In this document: in pieces, positions 36,852-46,321 of the stretch
Layout of the letters: each line of letters opens with the position of its first letter
Numbering within the stretch: position 1 is the first letter of the stretch
Position numbers and translations under genes: made by a program
NCBI RefSeq assembly: GCF_019711375.1
Contig: NZ_CP081295.1
Span: 868,001 to 932,000, forward strand
DNA length: 64,000 nucleotides
Reading direction: 5' to 3'
Source: Qipengyuania aurantiaca
GTDB lineage: Bacteria > Pseudomonadota > Alphaproteobacteria > Sphingomonadales > Sphingomonadaceae
Notes under the pieces: model-generated
Told to the model about the DNA's origin: nothing
Databases searched by the model: none
What the model saw: only the letters and a program-made list of their open reading frames with translations

Positions 36852-38066
36852 TCACCCGCGCGCCGCCAGTCCTGCAAGATCGAGACCGCTCGGCTGCTGG
36901 AAAATACGCAGGCCGAATTCGGGCAGGATGGCGAGCATATGGTCGAAGATGTCCGCCTGGATCGCCTCGTACTCGCCCCAATCGACCGTGTCGGTGAAGC
37001 AGTAGATCTCGATCGGCAGACCTTCCGGTCCGGGCGGAAGCTGGCGCACCAGCAGGGTAAAGCCCTCGCCTGCAATGCGCGGGTGGCTCTTGAGATAAGC
37101 GATCACATAGGCGCGCAGCGTGCCGATATTGGTGATGCGGCGCGCGTTGATATTGTCGCAATCGCTGGAGAGTTCGTGCCGGTTCCATTCGGCGATTTCC
37201 TCCGCCTTGCGCGCAAGGTATTCATCCAGCAGCTTGAACCGCCGCAGCCCGGCAATCTCCTCTTCGCCGAGGAAACGGACCGAGTTCTGGTCGATCACGA
37301 GACTGCGTTTGATCCGCCGTCCGCCGCTCTCGCTCATCCCGCGCCAGTTGCGATAGCTGTCGGCGATGAGGCGATGGGTCGGGATCGTGGTGATGGTCTT
37401 GTCGAAATTCTGGACCTTCACCGTGTGCAGCGCGATGTCGATCACGTCGCCGTCGGCGTTCATGCTCGGCATTTCGATCCAGTCGCCCACGCGCAGCATG
37501 TCGTTGCTGGTCAGCTGGACGCTGGCGACAAGGCTGAGGATGGTGTCCTTGAACACCAACAGCAGCACCGCAGCCATCGCGCCCAGTCCGGAGAGCAGGA
37601 GCAGCGGCGATTCTTCGATCAGCACCGCGATCATCAGGATCGCCGCGCCGCAGAAGACCGCGATCTTGAGCACCTGGATATAGCCTTTGATCGGACGGCT
37701 GCGCGCCTCCGGGCGGCGCGCGTAAAGCTCGTTCACGTAATTGAGCGCCCAGCTGATCCCCATCGCGACGGAAAACACGATCAGCGCCTGCATCACATTG
37801 ACCGTGACGGTGACGACCGCCTCCGGCAGATGCGGCACCAGCAGCACGCCGCGCGACATCACCAGCAGCGGTATAACCGTCGCCAGCCATGCGGCCGCGC
37901 GGTCGGCGGTGTCGCTGCGCGTATCGAGATAGGGCGCGGCGAGTTTCAGAAGCACGCGCTTGATCAGCCAGTTGATCGCCAGCGCGACAATCAGGAGCGC
38001 GAAGAGGGCGAGTGCCGCCTGCACCCACGGCGCGAGGGCGAGGTAGTCGAGAAGGATGTCGTCCAT
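36852..38066 (-). CDS. Mechanosensitive channel, MscS family (YbdG/miniconductance type)
   Basis: 404 residues. Several membrane helices (about 15-38, 58-85, 88-110, 130-150, 156-180), then the MscS core VFKDTILSLVASVQLTSNDMLRVGDWIEMP in parts, followed by NADGDVIDIALHTVKVQNFDKTITTIPTHRLI and a large C-terminal domain with NWRGMSESGGRRIKRS. These last features are those of the E. coli YbdG type, activated by osmotic shift. It is 21 bases upstream of the glycosyltransferase on the same strand. Third MscS-family gene in the window. Confidence 0.93.
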   Translation of the reverse strand: MDDILLDYLALAPWVQAALALFALLIVALAINWLIKRVLLKLAAPYLDTRSDTADRAAAWLATVIPLLVMSRGVLLVPHLPEAVVTVTVNVMQALIVFSVAMGISWALNYVNELYARRPEARSRPIKGYIQVLKIAVFCGAAILMIAVLIEESPLLLLSGLGAMAAVLLLVFKDTILSLVASVQLTSNDMLRVGDWIEMPSMNADGDVIDIALHTVKVQNFDKTITTIPTHRLIADSYRNWRGMSESGGRRIKRSLVIDQNSVRFLGEEEIAGLRRFKLLDEYLARKAEEIAEWNRHELSSDCDNINARRITNIGTLRAYVIAYLKSHPRIAGEGFTLLVRQLPPGPEGLPIEIYCFTDTVDWGEYEAIQADIFDHMLAILPEFGLRIFQQPSGLDLAGLAARG

Positions 38067-38290
38067 AGCTGGCGCGCCCTACCCGCCTGCCCCGACAGCC
38101 TCAAGAGCACGCGCTGCCGCACCTAAGAGTCGCCCTGTCGCAAAGAAGGCTGTGAAAAATTGGGGAACCTCAGGCTTTGGTGTAAGTATTTGTGCCTAAA
38201 GGGCTTCGCAATACCACAAGAAAAATCGAAATCGTTCGTCTGGGGGGGCGGCGCAACGAACCGACTTTCACAGGGCGAAAGAGATGGTTC

Positions 38291-38737
38291 ATGTCGCAGG
38301 AAAGATACCCCACTGTCGTGATCGTCGAGGACGATCCCACACTCTCCTTCATGATGGGCGAAATGTGTCGTTCGGCGGGTTTTCCCGTCGTCGGCAGCGC
38401 TCCCAGCGCGGACGAGGCCATCCGCCTTGTCGACAGGGAAAGACCCGATTTCCTTATCCTCGATTTCAATCTCGAGGGTGATCGAAACGGGCTGGAGCTT
38501 ATCTCCGAAGCCAAAGAGCATTATCCGTCGCTCAGCACCATTCTGGTGACTGCGTGGGACATCAACGACATCGCCTCGCGCATGGAGGGCGACCAGCCCG
38601 ACCGTATCTTGCGCAAGCCGGTCCTCCCCCATGTCCTTGTCGAGGTGATCGAGCATATTCACGAGTTGCGCGGCGCAGGCGTTCCCCCCGTGGGTGCCCC
38701 GCCCCGGCACGACTCGCGTCCCGGTCGTTCGCACTAG
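38291..38737 (+). CDS. Single-domain response regulator (receiver), paralogue of the 35486 gene
   Basis: 148 residues from ATG 38291 (GAAAGAGA upstream); the open frame extends further 5' without receiver-like sequence. Receiver features: EDD (13-15), Asp58 (LILDFNLEGD), STILVTAWD and Lys109 in ILRKPVLPH. A short C-terminal tail rich in Pro, Gly and Arg follows (about 125-148). Same motif spacing as the receiver at 35486, with a glycosyltransferase and a channel between. trmB follows after about 60 bases. Partner kinase unknown. Confidence 0.9.
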   Translation: MSQERYPTVVIVEDDPTLSFMMGEMCRSAGFPVVGSAPSADEAIRLVDRERPDFLILDFNLEGDRNGLELISEAKEHYPSLSTILVTAWDINDIASRMEGDQPDRILRKPVLPHVLVEVIEHIHELRGAGVPPVGAPPRHDSRPGRSH

Positions 38738-38798
38738 GCGCTACCCGCCACCTCCTTGCGCTGGACAAGCGCAGGCCGATTTGCTTAGCGCGGCGGCC

Positions 38799-39500
38799 AT
38801 GTCTGCATTCAAGGAAGGCGATCCGACGACGCTCAACCGGCTCTATGGCCGCAGCCAGGGCAAGCCCCTGCGCAGCGGGCAGCAGGAGCTGGTGGACAGA
38901 CTTTTGCCGCAGATTGCCGTGCCCACCGAAGGCCCTGTGACGGCCGAGGAGCTGTTCGGCTTCGACCGCCCGCTGCATTTCGAGATCGGCTTCGGCGGCG
39001 GCGAGCACATGGCCTACCGCGCCGACATGCTGCCCGATCACGGCTTTATCGGCGCCGAGCCCTTCCTCAACGGCGTGGCGCAGGCGCTCACCCATGTGCG
39101 GGAGGGCGGCCTTGCCAACGTCCGCATCCATCACGGCGACGCGCTCGATGCGCTGGCCCGTGTGCCCGACGGCGGGCTGACCATGCTCTACCTGCTCCAT
39201 CCCGACCCCTGGCCCAAGAACAAGCACGCCAAGCGTCGGATGATGAACGATGGGCCGGTGAAGATGTTCGCCGATAAGCTGAAGCCCGGCGGCGAGTTTC
39301 GCTTCGGCACCGACCACCCCGTCTATTTGCGCCACGCGCTGATGGTGATGCGGCGCTTCACCGATGTGTTCGAGTGGGTGGTCGAGGACCGTCACAGCTG
39401 GGAAGACCGCCCCTCGGGCTGGTGCGAGACGCGCTACGAGCACAAGGCGCGCACCACCTATGGCCACGAGGTCTGGTACTTCCGCTTCCGCCGGAAATAG
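38799..39500 (+). CDS. trmB: tRNA (guanine-N7-)-methyltransferase
   Basis: 233 residues from ATG 38799 (MSAFKEGDPTT). SAM-binding GFGGGEHMAYRA, the substrate motif HPDPWPKNKHAKRRM, and a C-terminal RYEHKARTTYGHEVWYFRF. It makes m7G46 in the variable loop of many tRNAs. The open frame upstream overlaps the receiver gene end and is not TrmB-like. A DUF3592-like gene starts five bases after the stop. Confidence 0.95.
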   Translation: MSAFKEGDPTTLNRLYGRSQGKPLRSGQQELVDRLLPQIAVPTEGPVTAEELFGFDRPLHFEIGFGGGEHMAYRADMLPDHGFIGAEPFLNGVAQALTHVREGGLANVRIHHGDALDALARVPDGGLTMLYLLHPDPWPKNKHAKRRMMNDGPVKMFADKLKPGGEFRFGTDHPVYLRHALMVMRRFTDVFEWVVEDRHSWEDRPSGWCETRYEHKARTTYGHEVWYFRFRRK

Positions 39501-39505
39501 GACGC

Positions 39506-39958
39506 GTGGGGCCGCAGGGCATATTGGGAGCGGCCTTCGCCCTTGGCGGCGGAGCGATGTCTGCCGCCCTCCTCTTCCAGTTTGCCGATATCAGCCGGAT
39601 TGCCTTGCTGGGCGTCGAGACCGAAGGAACTGTCGTCAGCCAGGCTCTGCGCAGCTCCGCTACGACGCACACCTCCAACGCCCCGATAGTGTCCTTCACC
39701 GACCAGGAGGGTCGCGAGCATACAATCGAAGGTCGCATGGGAGTGGGGCGTCGATTGAGCAGCGCTCGCACGACGCACGCCACGGGCCGCACAGTGACCG
39801 TGAGCTATCTGCCAGACCAGCCGCAAAACGCCGTTATCCGCGGCTTTCGCCAGCACTGGATATTTCTCGTCTGGGCGCTGGTCGCAGCGAGTTTCGTGCC
39901 CATCGGCTTGTGGTTCGTAAGGCGGGAACGGCGCGAAATGCGCGAGGCTGGCTGGTAG
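39506..39958 (+). CDS. Small membrane protein, DUF3592-like
   Basis: 150 residues if it starts at the GTG at 39506, which follows TAGGA; a later ATG (39557) would cut the first membrane helix in half, so the GTG is preferred. Two TM helices (about 5-26 and 115-135) flank a soluble beta-rich segment with TEGTVVSQALRSSATTHTSNAP in parts and GRTVTVSYLPDQPQNAVI, the layout of DUF3592 proteins. Function unknown. Five bases after trmB, so probably cotranscribed. Confidence 0.7.
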   Translation: MGPQGILGAAFALGGGAMSAALLFQFADISRIALLGVETEGTVVSQALRSSATTHTSNAPIVSFTDQEGREHTIEGRMGVGRRLSSARTTHATGRTVTVSYLPDQPQNAVIRGFRQHWIFLVWALVAASFVPIGLWFVRRERREMREAGW

Positions 39959-40028
39959 GCAACGCTCGAAAGGAACGGCTGCGGCTGGTGGCGATTGAAG
40001 AAGGGACCATCTCATCCGGAGCCTTTCC

Positions 40029-41396
40029 TTGATCACCACCACCAATCCCGCGACCGGCGAGACTATCGCCACTTATGAAACGCTCGACGAAAACGGCATC
40101 GACCGGAAGCTCGAGACCGCGACACGCGCCTATCGCGACTGGCGGACATCCTCGCTGGACGAGCGCACGAAAGTCCTGACGTCGCTCGGCGATCTTTACG
40201 AGAGCAACGAGGAAGAGCTCGCCCGCCTCGCGGTGACCGAGATGGGCAAGCCGATCACGCAGGCGCGCGCCGAAGTGCAGAAATGCGCAAACCTGCTGCA
40301 CTACTACGCCGAACACGGCCCGCCGATGCTGGAATCGAAGTTCTGGGACCTCTCCGATGGCGGCCGCGCCGAGGGGCGCTGGCTGCCGCAAGGTCCCGTG
40401 CTGGCGGTGATGCCGTGGAATTTCCCCTATTGGCAGGTCGTCCGCTTCCTCGCCCCTACGATCCTCGCGGGCAATGTCGGACTGCTGAAGCACGCCAGCC
40501 TCGTGCAGGGAGTCGCCGCGCGGATGGAGGAACTGGTGCTTGAGGCCGGCGGGCCCGAGGGCCTGCTCCAGAATCTGTGCGTTTCCTCCGATCCCATAGG
40601 CACGGTGATCGACGACCCGCGCGTGGTGGCGGCCACGCTCACCGGCAGCGAGGGCGCAGGCAGCGCCGTGGCGGAGCGCGCGGGCAAGAACTTGAAGAAG
40701 GTTGTGCTCGAACTGGGCGGCACAGATCCCTTCATCGTGATGCCCTCGGCCGATATGGAGCAGGCGGTGAAGGACGCGGTCACCGCGCGCGTCCAGAACA
40801 ACGGCCAGTCCTGCATCTGCGGCAAGCGCACGATCGTGCATGCCGAGATCTACGACGATTTCGCGGAGCGCTTCATTGCCGCGCTCAAGGACGTGAAGCT
40901 CGGCGATCCGATGGAGGACGACACCGAGCTCGGTCCGCTGTCGAGCGAGGGCCAGCGCGACACGGTGCTGGAGCAGGTCGACAAGGCGAAGGAAGAGGGC
41001 TGCACCCTGCTGTTCGGGGCGGAGAAGATCGACAAGCCCGGAGCCTGGATGACCGCCGGGCTGCTGACCGACGTCCCGCTCGCCGGTGAGACCGGGACCG
41101 ACGAGATCTTCGGCCCCGTCGGCCAGCTCTACAAGGCGAAGGACATCGAGGAAGCGACCACCATCGCCAACACCATTCCCTATGGCCTCGGCTCGGCGGT
41201 CTGGACCAATGACGAGGACGAGAAGGAGCACTTCGCCAACGCCATCGAAGCGGGCATGACCACCTTCAACGCGGTCAACGGCTCCAAGATCGAAGCGCCC
41301 TTCGGAGGCACCAAGCGCTCGGGCCACGGGCGCGAACTGGCCGAATTCGGCCTCCACGAATTCATGAACCTCAAGACACTGGTCCACCCGGCCTAG
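40029..41396 (+). CDS. NAD(P)-dependent aldehyde dehydrogenase, succinate-semialdehyde dehydrogenase-like
   Basis: 455 residues from a TTG at 40029 with GGAG upstream. ALDH fold: VLAVMPWNFPYWQV (cofactor), LELGGTDPF (general base Glu) and NNGQSCICGKR (nucleophile Cys). The N-terminal TTNPATGETIATYETL and the short length match GabD1-type succinate-semialdehyde dehydrogenases, but substrate cannot be fixed from sequence. The SDR gene follows after 11 bases and may be cotranscribed. Confidence 0.92.
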   Translation: MITTTNPATGETIATYETLDENGIDRKLETATRAYRDWRTSSLDERTKVLTSLGDLYESNEEELARLAVTEMGKPITQARAEVQKCANLLHYYAEHGPPMLESKFWDLSDGGRAEGRWLPQGPVLAVMPWNFPYWQVVRFLAPTILAGNVGLLKHASLVQGVAARMEELVLEAGGPEGLLQNLCVSSDPIGTVIDDPRVVAATLTGSEGAGSAVAERAGKNLKKVVLELGGTDPFIVMPSADMEQAVKDAVTARVQNNGQSCICGKRTIVHAEIYDDFAERFIAALKDVKLGDPMEDDTELGPLSSEGQRDTVLEQVDKAKEEGCTLLFGAEKIDKPGAWMTAGLLTDVPLAGETGTDEIFGPVGQLYKAKDIEEATTIANTIPYGLGSAVWTNDEDEKEHFANAIEAGMTTFNAVNGSKIEAPFGGTKRSGHGRELAEFGLHEFMNLKTLVHPA

Positions 41397-41407
41397 GAGA
41401 CACACGA

Positions 41408-42055
41408 ATGAGCAAGCATATCCTTATCGTCGGCGCATCGCGCGGCATCGGCCTCGGCCTCGCGCAGGAATTCAAGGCGCGCGGCTGGGAGGTGACCGGC
41501 ACCGAACGCTCGAAGAGCGAAGAATTGCACGCGCTGGACGGTGTGAGCGTCGCCACGCTCGACGTGACCGATTCGGCCACCTTCGACGTCGAGGGCGAGT
41601 TCGACGCGGTGATCGTCAACGCCGGCATCACGGGCGCCGAACATCAATCGAGTGAGAAAGCGACAGCCGATGAAGTCGCCAAGGTCATGATGACCAATGC
41701 CTTCGGTCCGGCGCATCTCGGCAAAACCCTGCTTCCGCAAATCAAGGATGGCGGTTCGCTGTCCTTCATGAGCTCGCTGATGGGCTCGATCGAGGACAGC
41801 TCGGGCGGCTACGAACTCTACCGGACCAGCAAGACCGCGCAGAATATGCTGGCCAAGGGCATTGCCGAACAGGACGCGGCCGAGCGCGACATCGCCGTGC
41901 TCTCGCTCCATCCCGGCTGGGTGCAGACCGACATGGGCGGGCCGAATGCCAAGATCACGGTCGAAGAAAGCGCGAAAGGCCTCGCCGATGTCGTCGAGAA
42001 TGCGAAAGCAGGCTACGCATATGTCGACTACACCGGCAAGGCCCTGCCGTTCTAG
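41408..42055 (+). CDS. Short-chain dehydrogenase/reductase
   Basis: 215 residues. Rossmann motif IVGASRGIGLGLAQ, NAG (in VIVNAGIT), catalytic Tyr-x3-Lys in LYRTSKTAQ with the Ser in FMSSLMGS, and HPGWVQTDMGG. These are classical SDR features with an NAD(P)H cofactor. Substrate unknown. It sits 11 bases after the aldehyde dehydrogenase, suggesting paired oxidation and reduction of a carbonyl compound. A gapless palindrome CTGAGCGCTAGCGCTTAG follows the stop (42056-42073). Confidence 0.92.
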   Translation: MSKHILIVGASRGIGLGLAQEFKARGWEVTGTERSKSEELHALDGVSVATLDVTDSATFDVEGEFDAVIVNAGITGAEHQSSEKATADEVAKVMMTNAFGPAHLGKTLLPQIKDGGSLSFMSSLMGSIEDSSGGYELYRTSKTAQNMLAKGIAEQDAAERDIAVLSLHPGWVQTDMGGPNAKITVEESAKGLADVVENAKAGYAYVDYTGKALPF

Positions 42056-42069
42056 CTGAGCGCTAGCGC

Positions 42070-42672
42070 TTAGAAGCGAACTGCGAGACCCGCGACCACC
42101 TGGTCGGTCGTCGCTTCGCCCTGATCGACGTCGGCCAGGTCGTTGTACTTCGAGCGGCGATATTCGAGGCGCGCTTCGAGCGGGCCGGGCAGTGCGACCT
42201 GGAGGCCGGCGCCATACCGCAGGCCATCGGCGTTTTCTTCCAGCTCGCCCAGCGAACCGCTCGAGGTGAAAGCGGTGGTGTCGAGCGCGGTGTAACCGAC
42301 CTTGCCGTAGGCGGCGATGCCGGGGGTCAGCGCGAAACCGGCGCGGGCGCCGATGTAATATTGGCCGCCCGTTTCAAGCCCCTCGCGCGCGCCGCCGAAG
42401 CTGTCGGGGAAGCTCGTGTCGCCATTGCTGGTCGAAAGCTCGCCTTCGATGCCGACGAAAGCGCCGCCGAGGCTGAGGTCGTAACCGGCGTTGATGCCGT
42501 AGACCGCGCTATCGGCGCTGGCCGTGGCCGTACCGTCGGCGCTTTCGACATCGACGCCTTCATAGCCGCCGATTGCGCCGACGTAGAGGCCGCCGGGAGC
42601 GGTGCTCTGCGCCATGGCGGGGGTGGCGACGAGGCCTGCGCCGAGAACGGCGGTGGCGATAATCTTCTTCAT
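42070..42672 (-). CDS. Outer-membrane beta-barrel protein
   Basis: 200 residues from ATG 42672 (AAAGGAC upstream). Signal peptide MKKIIATAVLGAGLVATPAMAQ, then alternating beta strands such as GGLYVGAIGGYEGVDV, SAVYGINAGYDLSLGGAFVGIEGEL in parts, QYYIGARAGFAL, and a terminal Phe (VVAGLAVRF) that fits BAM-dependent insertion. About eight strands, OmpX/OmpA-barrel like (Pfam OMP_b-brl). It lies downstream of the aminotransferase gene with a 116-bp gap. Role (adhesion, small porin) unknown. Confidence 0.88.
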   Translation of the reverse strand: MKKIIATAVLGAGLVATPAMAQSTAPGGLYVGAIGGYEGVDVESADGTATASADSAVYGINAGYDLSLGGAFVGIEGELSTSNGDTSFPDSFGGAREGLETGGQYYIGARAGFALTPGIAAYGKVGYTALDTTAFTSSGSLGELEENADGLRYGAGLQVALPGPLEARLEYRRSKYNDLADVDQGEATTDQVVAGLAVRF

Positions 42673-42788
42673 GAAATGTCCTTTGCTATGTGCGATCCCT
42701 TGCACGTGGAAAGGCGCATAGCCGCCCGGTCGCTTGCCAAAAGGTGAACCGCGCCAAGGGCGGTGGACGAGCCGTTGCGAGGCTCCGG

Positions 42789-43931
42789 TCAGCCGAGGCA
42801 GTCGCGCAGCGTTTCGATCAGCACTTCGGTGTCGGCCGGCGTGTTGTAGAGGTGCGGAGTGACCCGCAGCGAGGTGCCGCGCAGCGATACGTGCACCTGC
42901 CGCTCGGCAAGGGTCTCGGTGAGGCCGTCGGGAACGCCTTCGGGGAATCCCAGCGAGAGGAAATGCGGGGCGCGCGTGCCGATTGGGGCCGATGTCAGGC
43001 CAAGCGCATCGGCCTCGCGGGCAAGCTCTTCTGTGCATTGGCCCAGTTCCTCCGCGATCGCCTCGACCCCGAATTCCATCAGGAAATCGAGCGCTGCGCC
43101 TGCGCCCATCAGCAGCGGTGCGTTGGATTTCTCGCCCATGTCGAAACGCCGCGCGCCGGGCTGGAAATCGTCGCGGTAATCGACCAGCCGCGCAAAATCT
43201 TCCGATCCCGCACGGTTGATCCAATTGTGCTCGATCGGTTCGCCCCCGTGATGCTTCGGCGCGACATAGAGCATGCCTACGCCATAGGGCCCCATCAGCC
43301 ATTTGTAGCAGGCGGCTACGGCGAAATCGGGCTGCACCGTCGCGAAATCGAGCGGCATGGCGCCCAGCGATTGCGTGAGGTCGAGCACCAGCGCAGCCCC
43401 GTGCTCGCGAGCTTTACGTCCGACCCGCACGAGATCGACCATCCGGCCATCGGCCCAGTGATTGTGCGGCACGGCGACCACCGCCGTGTCCGGCCCGATG
43501 GCGTCAAGGAGCGCCTCGGTCCAGCAATCCTGCGAGGAACGCTCGACCGCGATGACCTTACCGCCGCAGCGCTTCGCCTTTTCCTGCCAGATATAGACAT
43601 TGGAGGGGAACTGGTCGCCCAGCGTGACGATCGCCTGACCGCGCTCCACCGGCAGGTTTGCGGCTGCCACGGCGAGGCCATAGCTCACCGAGGGAACCAC
43701 GGCGATGCAGTCCCTATCGACTCCGACCAGCCGCGCAGCGCGGCTGCGGAAATCCTCGGTAATGCGGAAGAAATCCGCCGGACGGAAATTCCACGGCTGT
43801 TCCTTCGCCCGCGCGCCCGCGACCATCGCCTCGCTCACCTCATGGCTGAGCGGCCCCATATAGGCGCAATTCAGGTAGTGGACGTCGTCCGGAATCGCGA
43901 AGCGATGCCGCTGCGAAGCGATGCGCGCCAA
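42789..43931 (-). CDS. Class V aminotransferase / cysteine desulfurase-fold PLP enzyme
   Basis: 380 residues from a TTG at 43931 with GAGGAG 8 bases upstream; the frame is open further left but would overlap maeB. Fold type I PLP enzyme: VHYLNCAYMGPLS, VVPSVSYGLAVAA, VLDLTQSLGAMPLDF (Asp to PLP), and the Schiff-base Lys in AACYKWLMGPYGVGM. Overall it looks like isopenicillin-N epimerase or kynureninase relatives rather than an IscS. Substrate unknown. It starts 10 bases after the maeB stop, so it may be cotranscribed with malic enzyme. Confidence 0.88.
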   Translation of the reverse strand: MARIASQRHRFAIPDDVHYLNCAYMGPLSHEVSEAMVAGARAKEQPWNFRPADFFRITEDFRSRAARLVGVDRDCIAVVPSVSYGLAVAAANLPVERGQAIVTLGDQFPSNVYIWQEKAKRCGGKVIAVERSSQDCWTEALLDAIGPDTAVVAVPHNHWADGRMVDLVRVGRKAREHGAALVLDLTQSLGAMPLDFATVQPDFAVAACYKWLMGPYGVGMLYVAPKHHGGEPIEHNWINRAGSEDFARLVDYRDDFQPGARRFDMGEKSNAPLLMGAGAALDFLMEFGVEAIAEELGQCTEELAREADALGLTSAPIGTRAPHFLSLGFPEGVPDGLTETLAERQVHVSLRGTSLRVTPHLYNTPADTEVLIETLRDCLG

Positions 43932-43941
43932 ATGTCTCTCC

Positions 43942-46206
43942 TCAGCCCACCACGCCCGCGCTCGCGAGCACGGCCAGGGTGAGCAAATCGGGCGCAATCG
44001 CGGTCATCGGCGCGATCTGTACCGGCTTTTCGCTGCCGATCATCATCGGGCCGATCGTGGTCTCGCCGCCCAGTTCGCGCAACAGCTTGGCCGAGAGATT
44101 TGCCGACTGGAGGCCGGGCATGATGAGGACATTCGCCGGGCCCGACAGGCGGCTGAAGGGGTAGAGCGCCATGACCTTGGGGTTGAGCGCGGCATCGGGC
44201 GCCATCTCGCCTTCGTATTCGAAATCGAGGCCCTTTTCCGCATCGAGCAGCGCCACCGCATCGCGAATGTTGCCGAGCCACTGGCCGGACGGATTGCCGA
44301 AGGTCGAATAGGACAGGAAGGCCACGCGCGGCTCATGCCCCATGCGCCGCGCCACGGCGGCGGTTTCCTTGGCGATATGGGCCAGTTCCGCCGCGGTCGG
44401 GCGTTCGTTGATCGTGGTATCGGCAAGGAAGGTGGTCTGGTTCTTGCCGACCATCATGTGGATGCCAAACGGCGTTGCGCCGGGCTTGGGATCGATCACG
44501 CGGGCCACTTCGCGCGCGGTCTGGGCAAAGGTCCTGGTGAGGCCCGAAACCATGCCGTGCCCGTGCCCCAACGCCACCAGCAGGGCGGCGAAGACATTGC
44601 GTTCCTGGTTGACCATGCGGCCCACGTCGCGCTCGGTATAACCGCGGCGCTGGAGGCGCTTGTATAGATAATCGACCATCGCCGGCACCTTGTCCGACAC
44701 GTTCGAGTTTTCGATAATCCAGTCGTCCGGATCGTCGACACCCAGCTCCTTGAGCTTGGCGAGGACCTTTTCCGTGCGGCCCACCAGGATGGGCTCGCCA
44801 TAACCATAGTCGCGGTACTGGATCGCCGCGCGCAGGGCCACGTCCTCTTCGGCTTCGGCGAACACCATCCGCTTGGGATTGGCCTTGGCCTGTTCGTAGA
44901 TATTGGTGAGCGCGCCGGTGGTCGGGTTGAGACGCGCCTTCAGCTGGTGGCGATAGGCGTCCATGTCCTCGATCGGTTTCTGCGCCACGCCGCTGTCCAT
45001 CGCGGCCTGCGCCACGGCGGAGGATACGATCTCCATCAGGCGCGGATCGAAGGGAGCGGGGATGATATATTCCTCGCCGAACTGGTGCGTCACGCCATAG
45101 GCGGCGGCCACTTCCTCGGGCACGCGTTCGCGGGCGAGTTCGGCGATAGCGCGGGCGGCGGCGATCTTCATTTCCTCGTTGATCGCGGTCGCCTGCACGT
45201 CGAGCGCACCGCGGAAGATGAAGGGGAAGCCGAGCACGTTGTTGACCTGGTTTGGATAGTCCGAGCGGCCCGTGGCGATAATCGCATCGGGGCGCACCGC
45301 CTTGGCGTCTTCGGGCATGATTTCGGGCACGGGATTGGCCATGGCGAAGATGATCGGCTTGGCGGCCATCTTCTCGACCCACTCGGGCTTGAGAGCACCA
45401 GCCGCCGACAGGCCGAGGAAGACGTCCGCCCCCTCAAGCGCTTCTTCGAGGCTGCGATGCGGCGTTTCCACCGCGTGCGCGCTCTTCCATTGGTCGACAT
45501 TGTCGCGGCCCGGATAGATCGGCCCGGCGCGGTCGCAGACGATCACGTTCTCGTGCCGCACGCCCATCGCCTTGATCAGCGCGGTGCAGGCTAGCGCCGA
45601 GGCGCCTGCGCCGTTCACCACCATCTTGACCGTGTCGAGATCGCGCCCCGTCAAATGGCAGGCGTTAATAAGACCGGCGGCGGAGATGATCGCGGTGCCG
45701 TGCTGGTCGTCATGCATGACCGGGATGTTCATCTTCTCGCGCAGCGCCTGCTCGATGATGAAGCATTCGGGCGCGGCGATGTCTTCGAGGTTGATGCCGC
45801 CGAAGCTCGGCTCCATCAGCGCGACCGCGTTGATGAAGGCTTCCGGGTCTTCGGTATCGAGTTCGAGGTCAATCGAATCGACGTCGGCGAAGCGCTTGAA
45901 CAGCACCGCCTTGCCTTCCATGACCGGCTTCGACGCCAGTGCGCCGAGATTGCCGAGGCCGAGGATGGCGGTGCCGTTGGAAATCACCGCGACGAGGTTG
46001 GAACGGGCGGTGTAACGTGCCGCGTCTTGCGGATTGGCGGCAATCGCCTCGACCGGGGCAGCAACGCCCGGCGAATAGGCGAGCGCGAGATCGCGCTGTG
46101 TTGCCATGGGCTTGCTGGCGATGATCTCGATCTTACCGGGACGGATCGTCTCGTGGTAAAAGAGCGCTTCGCGCGTGTTGAAACCGGTCTGCTTTTCTTC
46201 GGCCAT
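43942..46206 (-). CDS. maeB: NADP-dependent malic enzyme (fused to phosphotransacetylase-like domain)
   Basis: 754 residues: malic enzyme (about 1-430) with LFYHETIRPGKIEI, PVMHDDQHGTAIISAAG and the NAD(P)-binding GAGASALACTALI, then a phosphate acetyl/butyryltransferase-like domain (about 430-754) with FAEAEEDVALRAA and NVLIMPGLQSANLSAKLL. In this long bacterial type the C-terminal part is regulatory rather than catalytic. It converts malate to pyruvate and CO2 with NADPH. Divergent from mutS; the downstream PLP gene follows after 10 bases. Confidence 0.96.
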   Translation of the reverse strand: MAEEKQTGFNTREALFYHETIRPGKIEIIASKPMATQRDLALAYSPGVAAPVEAIAANPQDAARYTARSNLVAVISNGTAILGLGNLGALASKPVMEGKAVLFKRFADVDSIDLELDTEDPEAFINAVALMEPSFGGINLEDIAAPECFIIEQALREKMNIPVMHDDQHGTAIISAAGLINACHLTGRDLDTVKMVVNGAGASALACTALIKAMGVRHENVIVCDRAGPIYPGRDNVDQWKSAHAVETPHRSLEEALEGADVFLGLSAAGALKPEWVEKMAAKPIIFAMANPVPEIMPEDAKAVRPDAIIATGRSDYPNQVNNVLGFPFIFRGALDVQATAINEEMKIAAARAIAELARERVPEEVAAAYGVTHQFGEEYIIPAPFDPRLMEIVSSAVAQAAMDSGVAQKPIEDMDAYRHQLKARLNPTTGALTNIYEQAKANPKRMVFAEAEEDVALRAAIQYRDYGYGEPILVGRTEKVLAKLKELGVDDPDDWIIENSNVSDKVPAMVDYLYKRLQRRGYTERDVGRMVNQERNVFAALLVALGHGHGMVSGLTRTFAQTAREVARVIDPKPGATPFGIHMMVGKNQTTFLADTTINERPTAAELAHIAKETAAVARRMGHEPRVAFLSYSTFGNPSGQWLGNIRDAVALLDAEKGLDFEYEGEMAPDAALNPKVMALYPFSRLSGPANVLIMPGLQSANLSAKLLRELGGETTIGPMMIGSEKPVQIAPMTAIAPDLLTLAVLASAGVVG

Positions 46207-46321
46207 ATGGGTCCTCTGACGTTACGGCCCTGCCCCTAAGGCCATTTTTCGCCAAGTCATAGGGGAAACACCGAAGGCATCGCTTCCCGAATCGCGCGAT
46301 GGCCCGCTACGGCGGAACGCA

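Noticed and set aside
36219..38126. A 635-codon plus-strand open frame across the glycosyltransferase and MscS genes
   Set aside because: It crosses two convincing minus-strand genes and is low-complexity Arg/His/Asp sequence; a shadow.
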